64,000 nucleotides of DNA from Caballeronia sp. dw_276 (GTDB lineage Bacteria > Pseudomonadota > Gammaproteobacteria > Burkholderiales > Burkholderiaceae). Shown piece by piece: positions 17,401 to 25,464 of this stretch. The stretch lies in NCBI RefSeq assembly GCF_018449635.1, contig NZ_JAAVUV010000005.1, forward strand, positions 124,001 to 188,000, in the 5' to 3' direction. A program made the translations under genes and the position numbers. Within the stretch, counting starts at the first letter, position 1; each line of letters starts with the position of its first letter. The notes beneath the pieces are model-generated. The model was not told where the DNA came from, ran no database searches, and saw nothing but the letters and a program-made list of their open reading frames with translations.

Positions 17401-17607
17401 GCCGTCCTCGCGCTGATCCCGCTCTTGCGCAGCAACTTCTTCGGCCCGATGGCCACCGCGCTGATGGGCGGCATCACGAGCGCGACCGTGCTTACGCTCT
17501 TCTACTTGCCGGCTTTGTATGCGGCATCGTTCAAGGTGAAGCGCCACGAGCGCGCGGGCTATGAAGATCCGGGTATGCCGAATGCCCACAACGGAGGCCA
17601 GTCATGA
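14422..17607 (+). CDS. RND efflux pump, inner-membrane permease
   Basis: A 1061-residue proton-driven pump of the RND superfamily, the energised core of the tripartite system. The first membrane helix (HQALVVFLIAMATIFGVLAY) is followed by a large periplasmic loop beginning SEDPPFTFRVMVIQTFWPG. The proton-relay aspartates are in LGLLVDDAIIAVEMM. The second half repeats the fold, with FVAMLGVIAMFGIIMRNSVILVDQIEQD near residue 940. The SEDPPF opening belongs to the HAE1-like group related to TriC/MexK-type pumps. Substrates cannot be read from sequence; drugs, detergents or solvents are typical. It is the middle gene of the operon and overlaps both neighbours by ATGA. Confidence 0.92.
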   Translation: MSDQKRDQSAAEAAAASGDYRHEEGRFNLSAWALRHQALVVFLIAMATIFGVLAYTRLAQSEDPPFTFRVMVIQTFWPGATARQVQEQVTDKIAKKLQEMPSTDFMRSYSRPGESLLFFSMKDSAPAKEVPEEWYQIRKKVGDIVYTLPQGVQGPFFNDEFGDVFTNIYTLEGDGFSPAQLHDYADSLRTVLLRVPGVAKVNYFGDQDERVYVEISNTQLTRLGISPQQIAQAIDGQNAVAPAGTMNTPNDRVFVRPSGQITDMAALADTLIRVNGRSFRLGDIATIKRGYIDPPATQMRSGEKPVLGIGITMQPGQDVVRLGKALDAQVAQLRTQLPAGLVLNEVSSMPRAVSKSVDDFLEAVAEAVVIVLIVSLVSLGLRTGMVVVISIPVVLAVTALFMYLFDIGLHKVSLGTLILALGLLVDDAIIAVEMMAVKLEQGWNRSRAAAYAYTSTAFPMLTGTLVTVAGFLPIALAKSSTGEYTRSIFEVSAIALIASWFAAVVLIPLLGYKLLPERKREAHHAHDHEHDIYNTKFYTRLRGWLAWCIERRFVVLGFTLVLFVIAMACFSLVPQQFFPSSDRSELLVDVRLQEGASFEATLRETKRLEKVLEGRPEIDHVVNFVGTGAPRFYLPLDQQLPQPNFAQFVITVKSVEDREKLASWLGPVLREQFSSIRTRLSRLENGPPVGYPVQFRVSGDDLPTVRGIAEKVFAEMRNDSGTTNVQYDWDEPSERSVRFEIDQKKARELGVTSQDVSNFLAMQFTGYTVTQYRLRDKLISVDLRAPQRERVDPAKLATLAMPTPNGPVPLGTIGHVVNDLEYGVIWERDRQPTITVQSDVRAGAQGIDVTHAIEKKLDTLRASLPVGYRIEVGGPVEESGKGQTSINAQMPIMAIVVLTLLMIQLQSFARVMMVVLTAPLGLIGVVIALLLFNKPFGFVAMLGVIAMFGIIMRNSVILVDQIEQDIAAGHPRFDAIVGATVRRFRPITLTAAAAVLALIPLLRSNFFGPMATALMGGITSATVLTLFYLPALYAASFKVKRHERAGYEDPGMPNAHNGGQS

Positions 17608-19067
17608 TGCGCTTATCCCTGACTGCGCTTGGCATCGCAACTACCTTGTCCGCGTGTTCGTTCGGGCCGGACGGAACGCCGCCCATGTTGCCCCCCGTCC
17701 CGCATTACGGGGTGACTGCGCCGCCCCTGCGCACCGTGGCGGCCGAGGGTGTATCGCAGACCTTCGATGCCAACGCAAAACCCGTCCCCGACTGGTGGAA
17801 GCTCTACAAATCCGACGCGCTGAATGCACTCGTCGATGAAGGCCTGCGCAACAGCCCAAGTCTCGCCGCTGCGGACAAAAGCCTCGTCGCCGCCCGCGAA
17901 CAACTGCGGGCGCAAGTTGGCTCGTCGATGTTGCCGAGCATCGACGTGGGCGGACAGGCAAACCGCGAACGTGCTGTCGGCGTGCCGAATTTCGGGCCGC
18001 CGACGGTCCTCTATAACCTCTTTGTCGGCCAGATCCGCGCACAGTACACGTTCGACTTGTTCGGTGCGGCGCGGCTCGCCGACCGCGCGCTGGCGGCGCA
18101 AGTGGACAGCCAGACCTGGCAATTCGATGCCGCCCGCCGTGCGCTGGCGGCGAACATCGTGACAGGTGCCATCAGCGCCGCCGCGTTGCGCGCACAGATC
18201 GATACGACCGAGCGCCTCGTCGTTCTCGCCGATGAAGACGCGCGCGACACGCAGCGCCGCTATGAACTCGGCTCGGCGTCGCGCTCGGACGCGCTCAATG
18301 CACAATCGGGCGCGGCATCGCTTGCTGCTTCCCTTCCCGGCCTGCGCGCCCAATGGCTCTCGACGCGTCATGCGCTCGCCGTACTGCTCGGCCGCACGCC
18401 CGATCAGGCGCCTTCCGATCTCGACCTGACGGCGCTGACGGTGCCGCCGAACGTGCCAGTCGTGGTGCCGTCGGATCTGCTGGCGAGCCGGCCCGACATC
18501 CAGGCCGCCGACGCCTTGCTCAAAGCCGCGGCCGCGCAGGTCGGCGTGGCGACAGCGCAGATGTATCCGAGCTTGTCTCTGTCGGCGCAAATGGGGAAAG
18601 CCGGGTTCAGCTGGCCGACCGCGCTCTCCGGCGCGGGCGCCATCTGGGGAATCGGCGCCTCGCTTTCGCAACCGCTCTTTCACGGCGGCGCACTGCTCGC
18701 GCAAAAGCGCGCGGCGCAGGCGAGCTACGAGGCCGCGGTTTCGCAGTACAAGCAAACCGTGCTGACGGCTTTCCGCAACGTCGCCGATTCGCTTGCGGCG
18801 CTCGAACAGGACAACCAGGCACTGAATTTCGCCGATACCGCCAGCCGCACGTCCATGAGCGTCTTCACGGATTCGGCGGCGCGCGCGCGGCTCGGCGCGA
18901 TTCCGCCGTCGTCGGTGCGGGCAAGCGAGCGGCAATACCGGAATGCACGGCTCGACGCAATCCGTTATGAAAGCGCCCGTCTCACCGATACCGCGCTGCT
19001 ATTCCAGGCAATGGGTTCGCCGAACGGCAGTGTGGCGAGTGTGGCTGCTGCGGACGCCGCCAGGTGA
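17604..19067 (+). CDS. RND outer-membrane channel, NodT/OprM family lipoprotein
   Basis: A 487-residue TolC-like outer-membrane factor that completes the pump. The signal peptide ends in the lipobox LSAC, so the mature protein is a lipoprotein as in OprM. Two repeated outer-membrane efflux domains follow; RYELGSASRSDALNAQ and ASRPDIQAADALLKAAAAQVG, then AQMYPSLSLSAQMG, are family landmarks. Its start overlaps the stop of the permease as ATGA (17604-17607). No terminator hairpin is evident after it; the next gene starts 175 bases downstream. Confidence 0.9.
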   Translation: MMRLSLTALGIATTLSACSFGPDGTPPMLPPVPHYGVTAPPLRTVAAEGVSQTFDANAKPVPDWWKLYKSDALNALVDEGLRNSPSLAAADKSLVAAREQLRAQVGSSMLPSIDVGGQANRERAVGVPNFGPPTVLYNLFVGQIRAQYTFDLFGAARLADRALAAQVDSQTWQFDAARRALAANIVTGAISAAALRAQIDTTERLVVLADEDARDTQRRYELGSASRSDALNAQSGAASLAASLPGLRAQWLSTRHALAVLLGRTPDQAPSDLDLTALTVPPNVPVVVPSDLLASRPDIQAADALLKAAAAQVGVATAQMYPSLSLSAQMGKAGFSWPTALSGAGAIWGIGASLSQPLFHGGALLAQKRAAQASYEAAVSQYKQTVLTAFRNVADSLAALEQDNQALNFADTASRTSMSVFTDSAARARLGAIPPSSVRASERQYRNARLDAIRYESARLTDTALLFQAMGSPNGSVASVAAADAAR

Positions 19068-19242
19068 TCGGATAAGTTCGCGGCGACCCAGCGGGAAGCT
19101 CGAGAATCGAAGCGATGAATACGACGGTTTTTCACGATTCCTGCCTCGCCAGCAAAACCGTTCACTATTCAGATAAATCGTGTTATCTCGGGCTGGCATT
19201 TGCCATAGGCTTGCGTACTTTCGTGCAATCTGAGGAAATGCC

Positions 19243-20172
19243 ATGTCTCGCCCACCGATCCGCGACGTCTTTCGACTCGCTCATTTGGGACTGGAAAAAG
19301 TCGCGCTGGCGTGTGCTGCCTTCAGTTTGATGCACGCAACTGCTCGCGCGGATGAATCGGCTCCGCCTGAGCCCGTGACCGTCGACCAATGGGCCGCGCA
19401 GTCGGGTGCGCAATCTGTCGGCCAGCGTGTCGGACGCGACGTCCGCGAAGACCCGTGGGCAAATCCGGCGGCAGCCCGTCTTGCTCACGACGACCCGTGG
19501 AGCGCGCCTTCGGCCAATCAGGGCAAATTAGGCGAGCAACTGCACGTGGCTACGCCCGCGCCCCAGACAACGGCCGCAGCAACCCAAACGTTGCAACGCC
19601 CGCAACCCTCCAGCGCGCTCGTAATGGACAGCTCGGACTGGAATGAAATGCCGCGCGGACGCTCGCCCGGGTTGATCGCCAGCAACAACGCGTGGCGCAA
19701 ACGCATCGTGCCCGAGTCTGCCGAAGCAGTTGAACGCGGCGTTGCGGCGCACGATCAGCGTACTCAGCCAGCAGCGGTTTTAAAACTCGACAGCGGCTTG
19801 CAACTCGATCCATGGAGCGCGCCCACAGCCTCCTCCAAAGGTGCCGATAACGCCGCTGACTGGAAGAACCTCAACTTGGCGTCGGCCCATCAGCCGCGGA
19901 CCTGCGACCGCGACTGGAGCATTTTCTCCGGCGCGGCTTGCGTGGACTCGAAGAACCCTGCCGACCCGGTCAAGGACAATCTGAAATCAAAGCCGCTTCC
20001 CGGCGCGCAGTCATCGAGGCTCGAAGAGACGGGCAACGGCGCAATATTTCGCCAGTCGCGCATGTTGACCGCTGCAATGGCAAGCGGCGATACCCCACGC
20101 AGCAGTATTGCCATAACGCCGGACGGTCGCTGGCGCGCGCCGCTCGTTCTCGAAGCCGCGGCGCGAAAGTAA
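19243..20172 (+). CDS. Exported protein with repeated DPW motifs, unknown function
   Basis: A 309-residue protein I do not recognise. GAGGAA precedes the ATG at a 7-base distance. Residues 1-36 look like a signal peptide (ALACAAFSLMHATARA) with cleavage after the Ala-rich end. The mature part has three short repeats, EDPWANP, DDPWSAP and LDPWSAP, spaced about 20 and 120 residues apart. It also has further Trp sites (DSSDWNEMP, NNAWRKR). The remainder is Pro/Ala/Ser-rich and probably disordered, with two Cys (TCDRDW, AACVDS) that could form a disulphide. It ends 4 bases from wspR, which runs the opposite way. A role in envelope or surface biology is only a guess from signal peptide and neighbourhood. 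Confidence 0.6.
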   Translation: MSRPPIRDVFRLAHLGLEKVALACAAFSLMHATARADESAPPEPVTVDQWAAQSGAQSVGQRVGRDVREDPWANPAAARLAHDDPWSAPSANQGKLGEQLHVATPAPQTTAAATQTLQRPQPSSALVMDSSDWNEMPRGRSPGLIASNNAWRKRIVPESAEAVERGVAAHDQRTQPAAVLKLDSGLQLDPWSAPTASSKGADNAADWKNLNLASAHQPRTCDRDWSIFSGAACVDSKNPADPVKDNLKSKPLPGAQSSRLEETGNGAIFRQSRMLTAAMASGDTPRSSIAITPDGRWRAPLVLEAAARK

Positions 20173-20176
20173 GCGC

Positions 20177-21298
20177 TTAGCCGCCGACTTCGACCCGATT
20201 GCGGCCATCGCGTTTTGCACGATACAACGCCAGATCAGCCGCTTCGATCAGTTGCTTCACGTTCTCGCCCTGTTGCGGCACTTGCGTCACGCCGCCCACG
20301 CTGATCGTCACGCACTTGGCAAACGAGCCGGTATGCGGCACGGCAAGCTCCTCGACGGCTAAGCGAATCTTGTCGCCGAGAATGCGCAATCCCGCCGCCG
20401 ACGTAGACGGCAACACCACCGCGAACTCCTCGCCGCCAAAACGCGCGGCCAGATCCGCGGGACGGTTCAGGCACGATTCGATCGCCCGCGCGACAAGCTT
20501 CAGCACGTCGTCGCCGGCAACGTGGCCGTAGGTATCGTTGTAGGACTTGAAGTTGTCCACGTCGATCATCAGGAAACCCAGCGTCGACTTGTCGCGCGCG
20601 GCGCGTTTCCACTCGGCGCTCAGATAGTCGTCAAGACAGCGACGGTTCGACAAACCCGTCAGTCCGTCCGAATTTGTCAGCCGCTGCAACTCCAGATTCG
20701 TTTCCAGCAGCTTCTGCTGCGACTGGCGCAACGCGCGATACGCTTCGTCGCGCTGCACGAGATTCAGGTATGAGCGCGAGTGGTATCGAATCCGCGCGAT
20801 CAGTTCGATGCTGTCCGGCAGCTTCACCAGATAATCGTTGGCGCCGGCTGCGAACGCCGCGCTCTTGATCCGCGGCTCCTCCTTGGTCGACAAAACGATG
20901 ATCGGGATATCGCGCGTTGCCTCGTGCTCCCGGTACTGCCGCACGAGCGTCAAGCCATCCACGCCAGGCATCACGAGATCCTGCAGGATGACGGTCGGCC
21001 GCGTGGCTTGAGCCATGCGCAACGCATCCTCGGGATTCGCGCAGTAATGGAAGTCGAGCCTGGCCTCGTCAACCAGCATGCGGCGCACGGCTTCCGCCAC
21101 AATAGTCTGGTCGTCGACGAGCAGCACCATGACCGCGCTCTGCGCGGCGCTCGGCATGTTCAGCGCATCGTCAAGCAGGCCGGCGGCGAGCTGGGCTGCG
21201 GCCGAAGTGTCCTCGGCGGAGCCGCCCGGCGCCCCCTCCCGGCTCTCCAACTCACGTCGGGCGCGCTCTGCCAGCGGGTCTGCGTTTCGATGTTCCAT
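20177..21298 (-). CDS. wspR: WspR, response regulator with diguanylate cyclase domain
   Basis: A 373-residue cyclic-di-GMP synthase, the output of the Wsp system. The receiver domain (about 55-175) has the phospho-acceptor D107. The GGDEF domain (about 215-370) has active-site GGEEF at 288-292, a functional variant. The product-inhibition I-site RPAD (279-282) is five residues before it. Phosphorylation by WspE should activate dimer formation and synthesis. The ATG at 21298 has AGGA upstream. It adds about 50 residues before the receiver domain, which Pseudomonas WspR does not have at this length. It is the last gene of the operon, 48 bases after wspF. Confidence 0.92.
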   Translation of the reverse strand: MEHRNADPLAERARRELESREGAPGGSAEDTSAAAQLAAGLLDDALNMPSAAQSAVMVLLVDDQTIVAEAVRRMLVDEARLDFHYCANPEDALRMAQATRPTVILQDLVMPGVDGLTLVRQYREHEATRDIPIIVLSTKEEPRIKSAAFAAGANDYLVKLPDSIELIARIRYHSRSYLNLVQRDEAYRALRQSQQKLLETNLELQRLTNSDGLTGLSNRRCLDDYLSAEWKRAARDKSTLGFLMIDVDNFKSYNDTYGHVAGDDVLKLVARAIESCLNRPADLAARFGGEEFAVVLPSTSAAGLRILGDKIRLAVEELAVPHTGSFAKCVTISVGGVTQVPQQGENVKQLIEAADLALYRAKRDGRNRVEVGG

Positions 21299-21346
21299 GA
21301 CTGTCCTGTGTGATCCTGAATACTCAATCGGTTTTCAAGCGCGAGC

Positions 21347-22369
21347 TCAAACGCCTCGCTTGCGCGACGATGCAAACGCGCTGACCACGGCGTTCGCGAT
21401 GTTCTGAAGCGGCAGGATGGAAACGGCCGCGTTGATTGCGGCGGCCGCTTTCGGCATGCCATATACAGCGCACGTCGCCTCGTCCTGCGCGATCGTGTGA
21501 TACCCCTTGGCGCGCATTGCGGCCAGTCCCGCGGCGCCGTCGCGGCCCATTCCGGTCAAGAGCACGCCAACCGCATTGGCGCTCCAGCGCGCAACCACGC
21601 TGTTGAAAAATACATCGATGGAAGGCCGGTACGGCGTCGAAACCGGGTCTTCCGTGTAAGCAAGCCGGTTACCTGCGCCGAAATGCAGATGGTCGTTCGT
21701 CGCGGCCAGCAGCACCTGTCCCGGCTCCGGGCGGTCGCCCTCGCGGGCGACGCGTACCGGCAACTTCGACTGCGCGTTCAGCCAATCGGCCATGCCGACA
21801 GCAAACGCCTGATCCACATGTTGCACGATCACCGTTGCGGGCGTGAAATCCGCGGGCAATGCAGCGAGCAAGATGGCAAGCGCACCAGGGCCGCCAGCCG
21901 ACGCGCCGATCGCGAGCAAATCCGTGCCGGATGTAATACGCGGCGCGGTGTCGAACGGATTCGCCGCCGCCTTCGCGCGCTGCCGCGCTCCGACCTGGTC
22001 AATCTTCGCAATCAACGCAGCAATCCCTCGTTTGGCATCGGGGCCGGCGAGCGCGGGCGTGTCGACGGCATCGAGCGCGCCCGCCCCCATTGCCTCGTAC
22101 ACGCGCCACGCGTTCGCGCCCACGTCCACCGTCACGATCAGGATCGCGCATGGCGCCTGGCGCATGATGCGGCGCGTGGCTTCCGTGCCGTCCACATGCG
22201 GCATCACGAGATCCATCAGCACGACATCAGGCTTCTGCGCTACACAGTAATCCACGGCTTGCCCACCGTCCGTTGCGACCCAGATCACATCGAAATCATG
22301 CCGGGTCGCCAGCGCCGAGCGCATGGCTTCCACCGCAAGCGGCATGTCGTTCACTATTCCGATCTTCAT
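21347..22369 (-). CDS. wspF: WspF, CheB-type receptor methylesterase
   Basis: A 340-residue CheB homologue that removes methyl groups from WspA and so resets signalling. The receiver domain has D53 in LMDLVMPHVDG. The esterase domain shows GASAGGPGAL with the catalytic Ser, TVIVQHVDQ with the His, and LLTGMGRDGAAG with the Asp. Loss-of-function mutations in wspF are well known in Pseudomonas and Burkholderia to give wrinkly, high c-di-GMP colonies. The copy here looks intact. It lies 39 bases after wspE. Confidence 0.93.
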   Translation of the reverse strand: MKIGIVNDMPLAVEAMRSALATRHDFDVIWVATDGGQAVDYCVAQKPDVVLMDLVMPHVDGTEATRRIMRQAPCAILIVTVDVGANAWRVYEAMGAGALDAVDTPALAGPDAKRGIAALIAKIDQVGARQRAKAAANPFDTAPRITSGTDLLAIGASAGGPGALAILLAALPADFTPATVIVQHVDQAFAVGMADWLNAQSKLPVRVAREGDRPEPGQVLLAATNDHLHFGAGNRLAYTEDPVSTPYRPSIDVFFNSVVARWSANAVGVLLTGMGRDGAAGLAAMRAKGYHTIAQDEATCAVYGMPKAAAAINAAVSILPLQNIANAVVSAFASSRKRGV

Positions 22370-22408
22370 TGCCGGCCCCCTGGTCTCTCGTTTTTTATGA
22401 ATGAACTA

Positions 22409-24727
22409 CTACGACTGCGCCTCGCCGATCAGGTCACGCACGGCATCGAGCAAGGTTTGATCGTGAAAACTGCCCTTCGCCAGATAATAATCCGCGCCGG
22501 CGTCGAGCCCCCGCTGCCGGTCTTCCGCGCGATCCTTGTACGACACGATCATGACCGGCGTGTCGCGCAGATGCGGATCGCGCCGGATCAGCGCCACGAG
22601 CTCGATGCCATCGAGCCGCGGCATGTCGATGTCCGTGATCACCAGGTCGAAACGATCCCCGCGTACCGCGTTCCAGCCGTCCATGCCGTCGACGGCAATG
22701 GTGACGTCGTAACCCCGGCCGGCAAGCAGCTTGCGTTCGAGTTCCCGCACGGTCAGCGAGTCATCGACCACGAGGACGCGCTTTTTCGGCGTGGCGACCG
22801 CGCGCGTCGTGCCCGGTGACACGCGGCCGAGTTCGCCATCGACGACGAGTTTTTCCACTGCGCGCAGCCAGTCGTCGAGATCGGCGATCAGGAGCGGATC
22901 GCCGTTTTCCATCAGCGCGCCCGCCGCGATGCTCGGGACCTTGCCGAGGCGCTTGTCGAGCGGTTGCACGACCAGCATGCGCTCACCCAGGAACCGGTCG
23001 ACCACCACGCCGTAACTCGCCGCGCCCTGCCCGATCACGACCACGTTGAGCGTCTCGCTGACCGTGTTGAACGTGCCGGAGCGCAGGATCTGGTGCGCCG
23101 TGACAATGCCCAGGCGCCGTCCCTCGAACTCGAAATGCTGATGGCCTTCGAGCATGTCGATCGACGCACGCGGCAGCACGAGTGTGCGCACGACGTGCGC
23201 GAGCGGCAGGCCGTAGGGTTCGCCATCGACTTCCACGATCAGGCTGCGGATCACGGACAAAGTGAGCGGCAATTGCATCGTGAAGCGCGTGCCGGCGAGT
23301 TCTTCCTGCGTGACGCGCAAGGTTCCACGGACCTGGCGCACGACGTCGTGGACTGCGTCGAGGCCGACGCCGCGGCCGGAGACGTCGGTGACGGTATCGC
23401 GCATCGAAAAGCCGGGAAGGAACAGGAATTCGAGCAATTCCGCTTCCGATAAACGCGCGGCCGTCGCTTCATTCGACAGACGTTTTTGCACGATCGCCCG
23501 GCGCAGCGCGGGCAGATCGACGCCGCCACCGTCATCGCTCACGCTGATGAAAAGCGATCCCGCGCTGTGGCGCGCTTCGAGCGTGATCGTGCCCTCGGGC
23601 GGCTTGCCGAGTGCGCGGCGCAGCGACGGCGCCTCGATGCCATGATCCACGGCGTTGCGCAGCAAATGGCCGAGCGGCGCTTCGAGCATGTCGAGGATAT
23701 CGCGGTCCACTTCGGTCGCTTCACCGGCGATCACGAAGCGCACCTGTTTGTCGAGCGAACGCGCGATGTCGCGGACCATGCGCGCAAAACCGCCAGTGGC
23801 ATCGACGAAAGGACGCATCCGGCATTCGAGCGCTTCGTCGTAGAGTTGCTGCGAAAGATGCGTCGTGCGCCTGTCGTAGTTTTCGAGTTCGGCCAGACGT
23901 TCGCCGAGCTGACGTTGCGCTTCGGCGTTGAGGCGGCGGATTTCGTCGAGCGCGGCGAGCGTGCGGACATCGAGTGCGGCGGTCGATGTGACGGCTGAAG
24001 CAGCATGCGTGCTCCGCGACGATTCCGTCAGCGATTCATGCAGGAAATCGAGCGCGCGGCTGGCGTCGCGCTGGATGCGCTTCACGCGCAGCATGGATTG
24101 TGCAAACGGTTTGAGCCAGCGCGATTCGACCAGCGATTCGCCGGAATGGCTGAGCAGGCGATCGAGGGTATCGGTGCGAACGCGCAGCATGCGCGTCGAT
24201 TCGCGTTGTTCGGCGGGCGACCAGACGGGTAGCGGGCGCGCAGGTTCGGGCGCCGGCGCCGGCGTCTCTTCCGGCAACGGCGCGGCAAGCGTCAATTCCT
24301 TCGATAAATCGAAAAAATCATCGGAAACCGAGTGCTTCAGTGAAGGCTCACCGTTCATCCGCGCATTCAGTTCGTCGACAAACGCATCGGCATCGGCCTG
24401 GGGCACGGTTTCGTCGCCGGACGCCTGGCCAATGCGCACGATCAGATCGACGCCTGCCAGCAGCACATCGATCATGGCGGCATCCACGTTCACGCGGCCC
24501 TGCTGCGCGCCGACGAAACAATCCTCCATCACGTGCGCGAGGCTCACGCCGACCGGCACACCGACGATCCGCGCCGCGCCTTTCAGCGAATGCGCGGCGC
24601 GCATGCAGGCTTCGAGCGTGACCGGATCGCGCGGCGCGCGTTCGAGCGCGAGCAGTCCATCGCTCAGGATCTGCGCTTGCGTGCGCGCTTCCTCGCGGAA
24701 CAGGTCGACGAGCGAGGCGCCGCTCAT
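22409..24727 (-). CDS. wspE: WspE, hybrid CheA-type histidine kinase with receiver domain
   Basis: A 772-residue kinase. The Hpt domain (1-110) has H46 in AHSLKGAAR. A long linker and dimerisation region follow. The ATPase core has the N-box LLRNAVDHGIEAP, SDDGGGVDLP and SGRGVGLDAVHD. A CheW-like regulatory domain (about 490-620) and a C-terminal receiver with DLVITDIDMPRLDG follow. It phosphorylates WspR and WspF in response to clustered WspA receptors. The frame is open to 24796, but the ATG at 24727 has GGAG 7 bases upstream and overlaps the wspD stop by ATGA. Confidence 0.92.
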   Translation of the reverse strand: MSGASLVDLFREEARTQAQILSDGLLALERAPRDPVTLEACMRAAHSLKGAARIVGVPVGVSLAHVMEDCFVGAQQGRVNVDAAMIDVLLAGVDLIVRIGQASGDETVPQADADAFVDELNARMNGEPSLKHSVSDDFFDLSKELTLAAPLPEETPAPAPEPARPLPVWSPAEQRESTRMLRVRTDTLDRLLSHSGESLVESRWLKPFAQSMLRVKRIQRDASRALDFLHESLTESSRSTHAASAVTSTAALDVRTLAALDEIRRLNAEAQRQLGERLAELENYDRRTTHLSQQLYDEALECRMRPFVDATGGFARMVRDIARSLDKQVRFVIAGEATEVDRDILDMLEAPLGHLLRNAVDHGIEAPSLRRALGKPPEGTITLEARHSAGSLFISVSDDGGGVDLPALRRAIVQKRLSNEATAARLSEAELLEFLFLPGFSMRDTVTDVSGRGVGLDAVHDVVRQVRGTLRVTQEELAGTRFTMQLPLTLSVIRSLIVEVDGEPYGLPLAHVVRTLVLPRASIDMLEGHQHFEFEGRRLGIVTAHQILRSGTFNTVSETLNVVVIGQGAASYGVVVDRFLGERMLVVQPLDKRLGKVPSIAAGALMENGDPLLIADLDDWLRAVEKLVVDGELGRVSPGTTRAVATPKKRVLVVDDSLTVRELERKLLAGRGYDVTIAVDGMDGWNAVRGDRFDLVITDIDMPRLDGIELVALIRRDPHLRDTPVMIVSYKDRAEDRQRGLDAGADYYLAKGSFHDQTLLDAVRDLIGEAQS

Positions 24728-25464
24728 GTCAGGCTCCGGTTCAGGGTTTCGAATAGTTTGGCGGCATCGAGCAGACCGACCGTCACGCCTTTCCACGCCG
24801 TCACGGCGATAGCGTGCGAAGCCGACATGCTTGCAATCGTCGCGGGCACTTCCTGGAAATCGGCGCGGGCAAATCGATGCACGCCATCGACGGCATCGAC
24901 CGGAAACACGATCGGGTTCGCAAAGTCACCCCGCGGCGTGCCATCGGCCGCGGGTTCGACGACCAGCAGGCGCGCGAGATCACGCGCATCCACGACTTGC
25001 TGCGCGGCGTCGCGCCGGCCGTCCTGCGCAAACTCCGATGCAATCCCGAAGAGCCGCGCAAGCGACGCGCAGACCAGCAACGCCCCGCGGATGTTCACCA
25101 CGCCGAGCACCGCACGATGACGCCGGTGCGGCAGCGAATGGATCGGCCTCAATTGCGCGACTTGCTGAAAGATTGCCGTAGGCAGGCCGAGCCATTCTTC
25201 GCCGATACGGAACACGAGCCATGAGGTGGTATCGGCTTCGCGGGTGGCGCGCTCGGTAAGCGCATGGAGCGGCGGGTGTTCGACGTTGGTATCGACGGCC
25301 TGCTCGCGGTCGAGCACGCGCGCGGCGGCTGCATCGTGCACCGGGCAATTGCGGCAATGGATATAGCCGGCAAGACGCGGACACGAGCCGTCGCCACGCA
25401 CGCCAATACGATTCCAGCAATCATCGATCGGGGCGCTTTGGGTCAGATCCAGCAGTTCACTCAT
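24724..25464 (-). CDS. wspD: WspD, CheW-type coupling protein
   Basis: A 246-residue CheW-like adaptor that couples WspA receptors to the kinase WspE. It is longer than ordinary CheW because of an N-terminal cysteine-containing extension (CPRLAGYIHCRNCPVHD). That extension is typical of WspD-type proteins and could bind a metal. The CheW fold follows (RIGEEWLGLPTAIFQQV and VNIRGALLVCASLARLFG). The ATG at 25464 has GGAGG 7 bases upstream and is preferred over the in-frame start at 25491. It overlaps the end of wspC by 8 bases. Confidence 0.9.
   Translation of the reverse strand: MSELLDLTQSAPIDDCWNRIGVRGDGSCPRLAGYIHCRNCPVHDAAAARVLDREQAVDTNVEHPPLHALTERATREADTTSWLVFRIGEEWLGLPTAIFQQVAQLRPIHSLPHRRHRAVLGVVNIRGALLVCASLARLFGIASEFAQDGRRDAAQQVVDARDLARLLVVEPAADGTPRGDFANPIVFPVDAVDGVHRFARADFQEVPATIASMSASHAIAVTAWKGVTVGLLDAAKLFETLNRSLT

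Noticed and set aside
16441..17589. A 382-codon frame opposite the RND permease
   Set aside because: His/Arg-rich shadow of the pump gene with no domain; the other strand is certain.
17613..18935. A 440-codon frame opposite the outer-membrane channel
   Set aside because: Arg-rich antisense shadow of a recognised gene.
21497..22819. A 440-codon frame opposite wspF and wspE
   Set aside because: It crosses two real genes and has no family signature.
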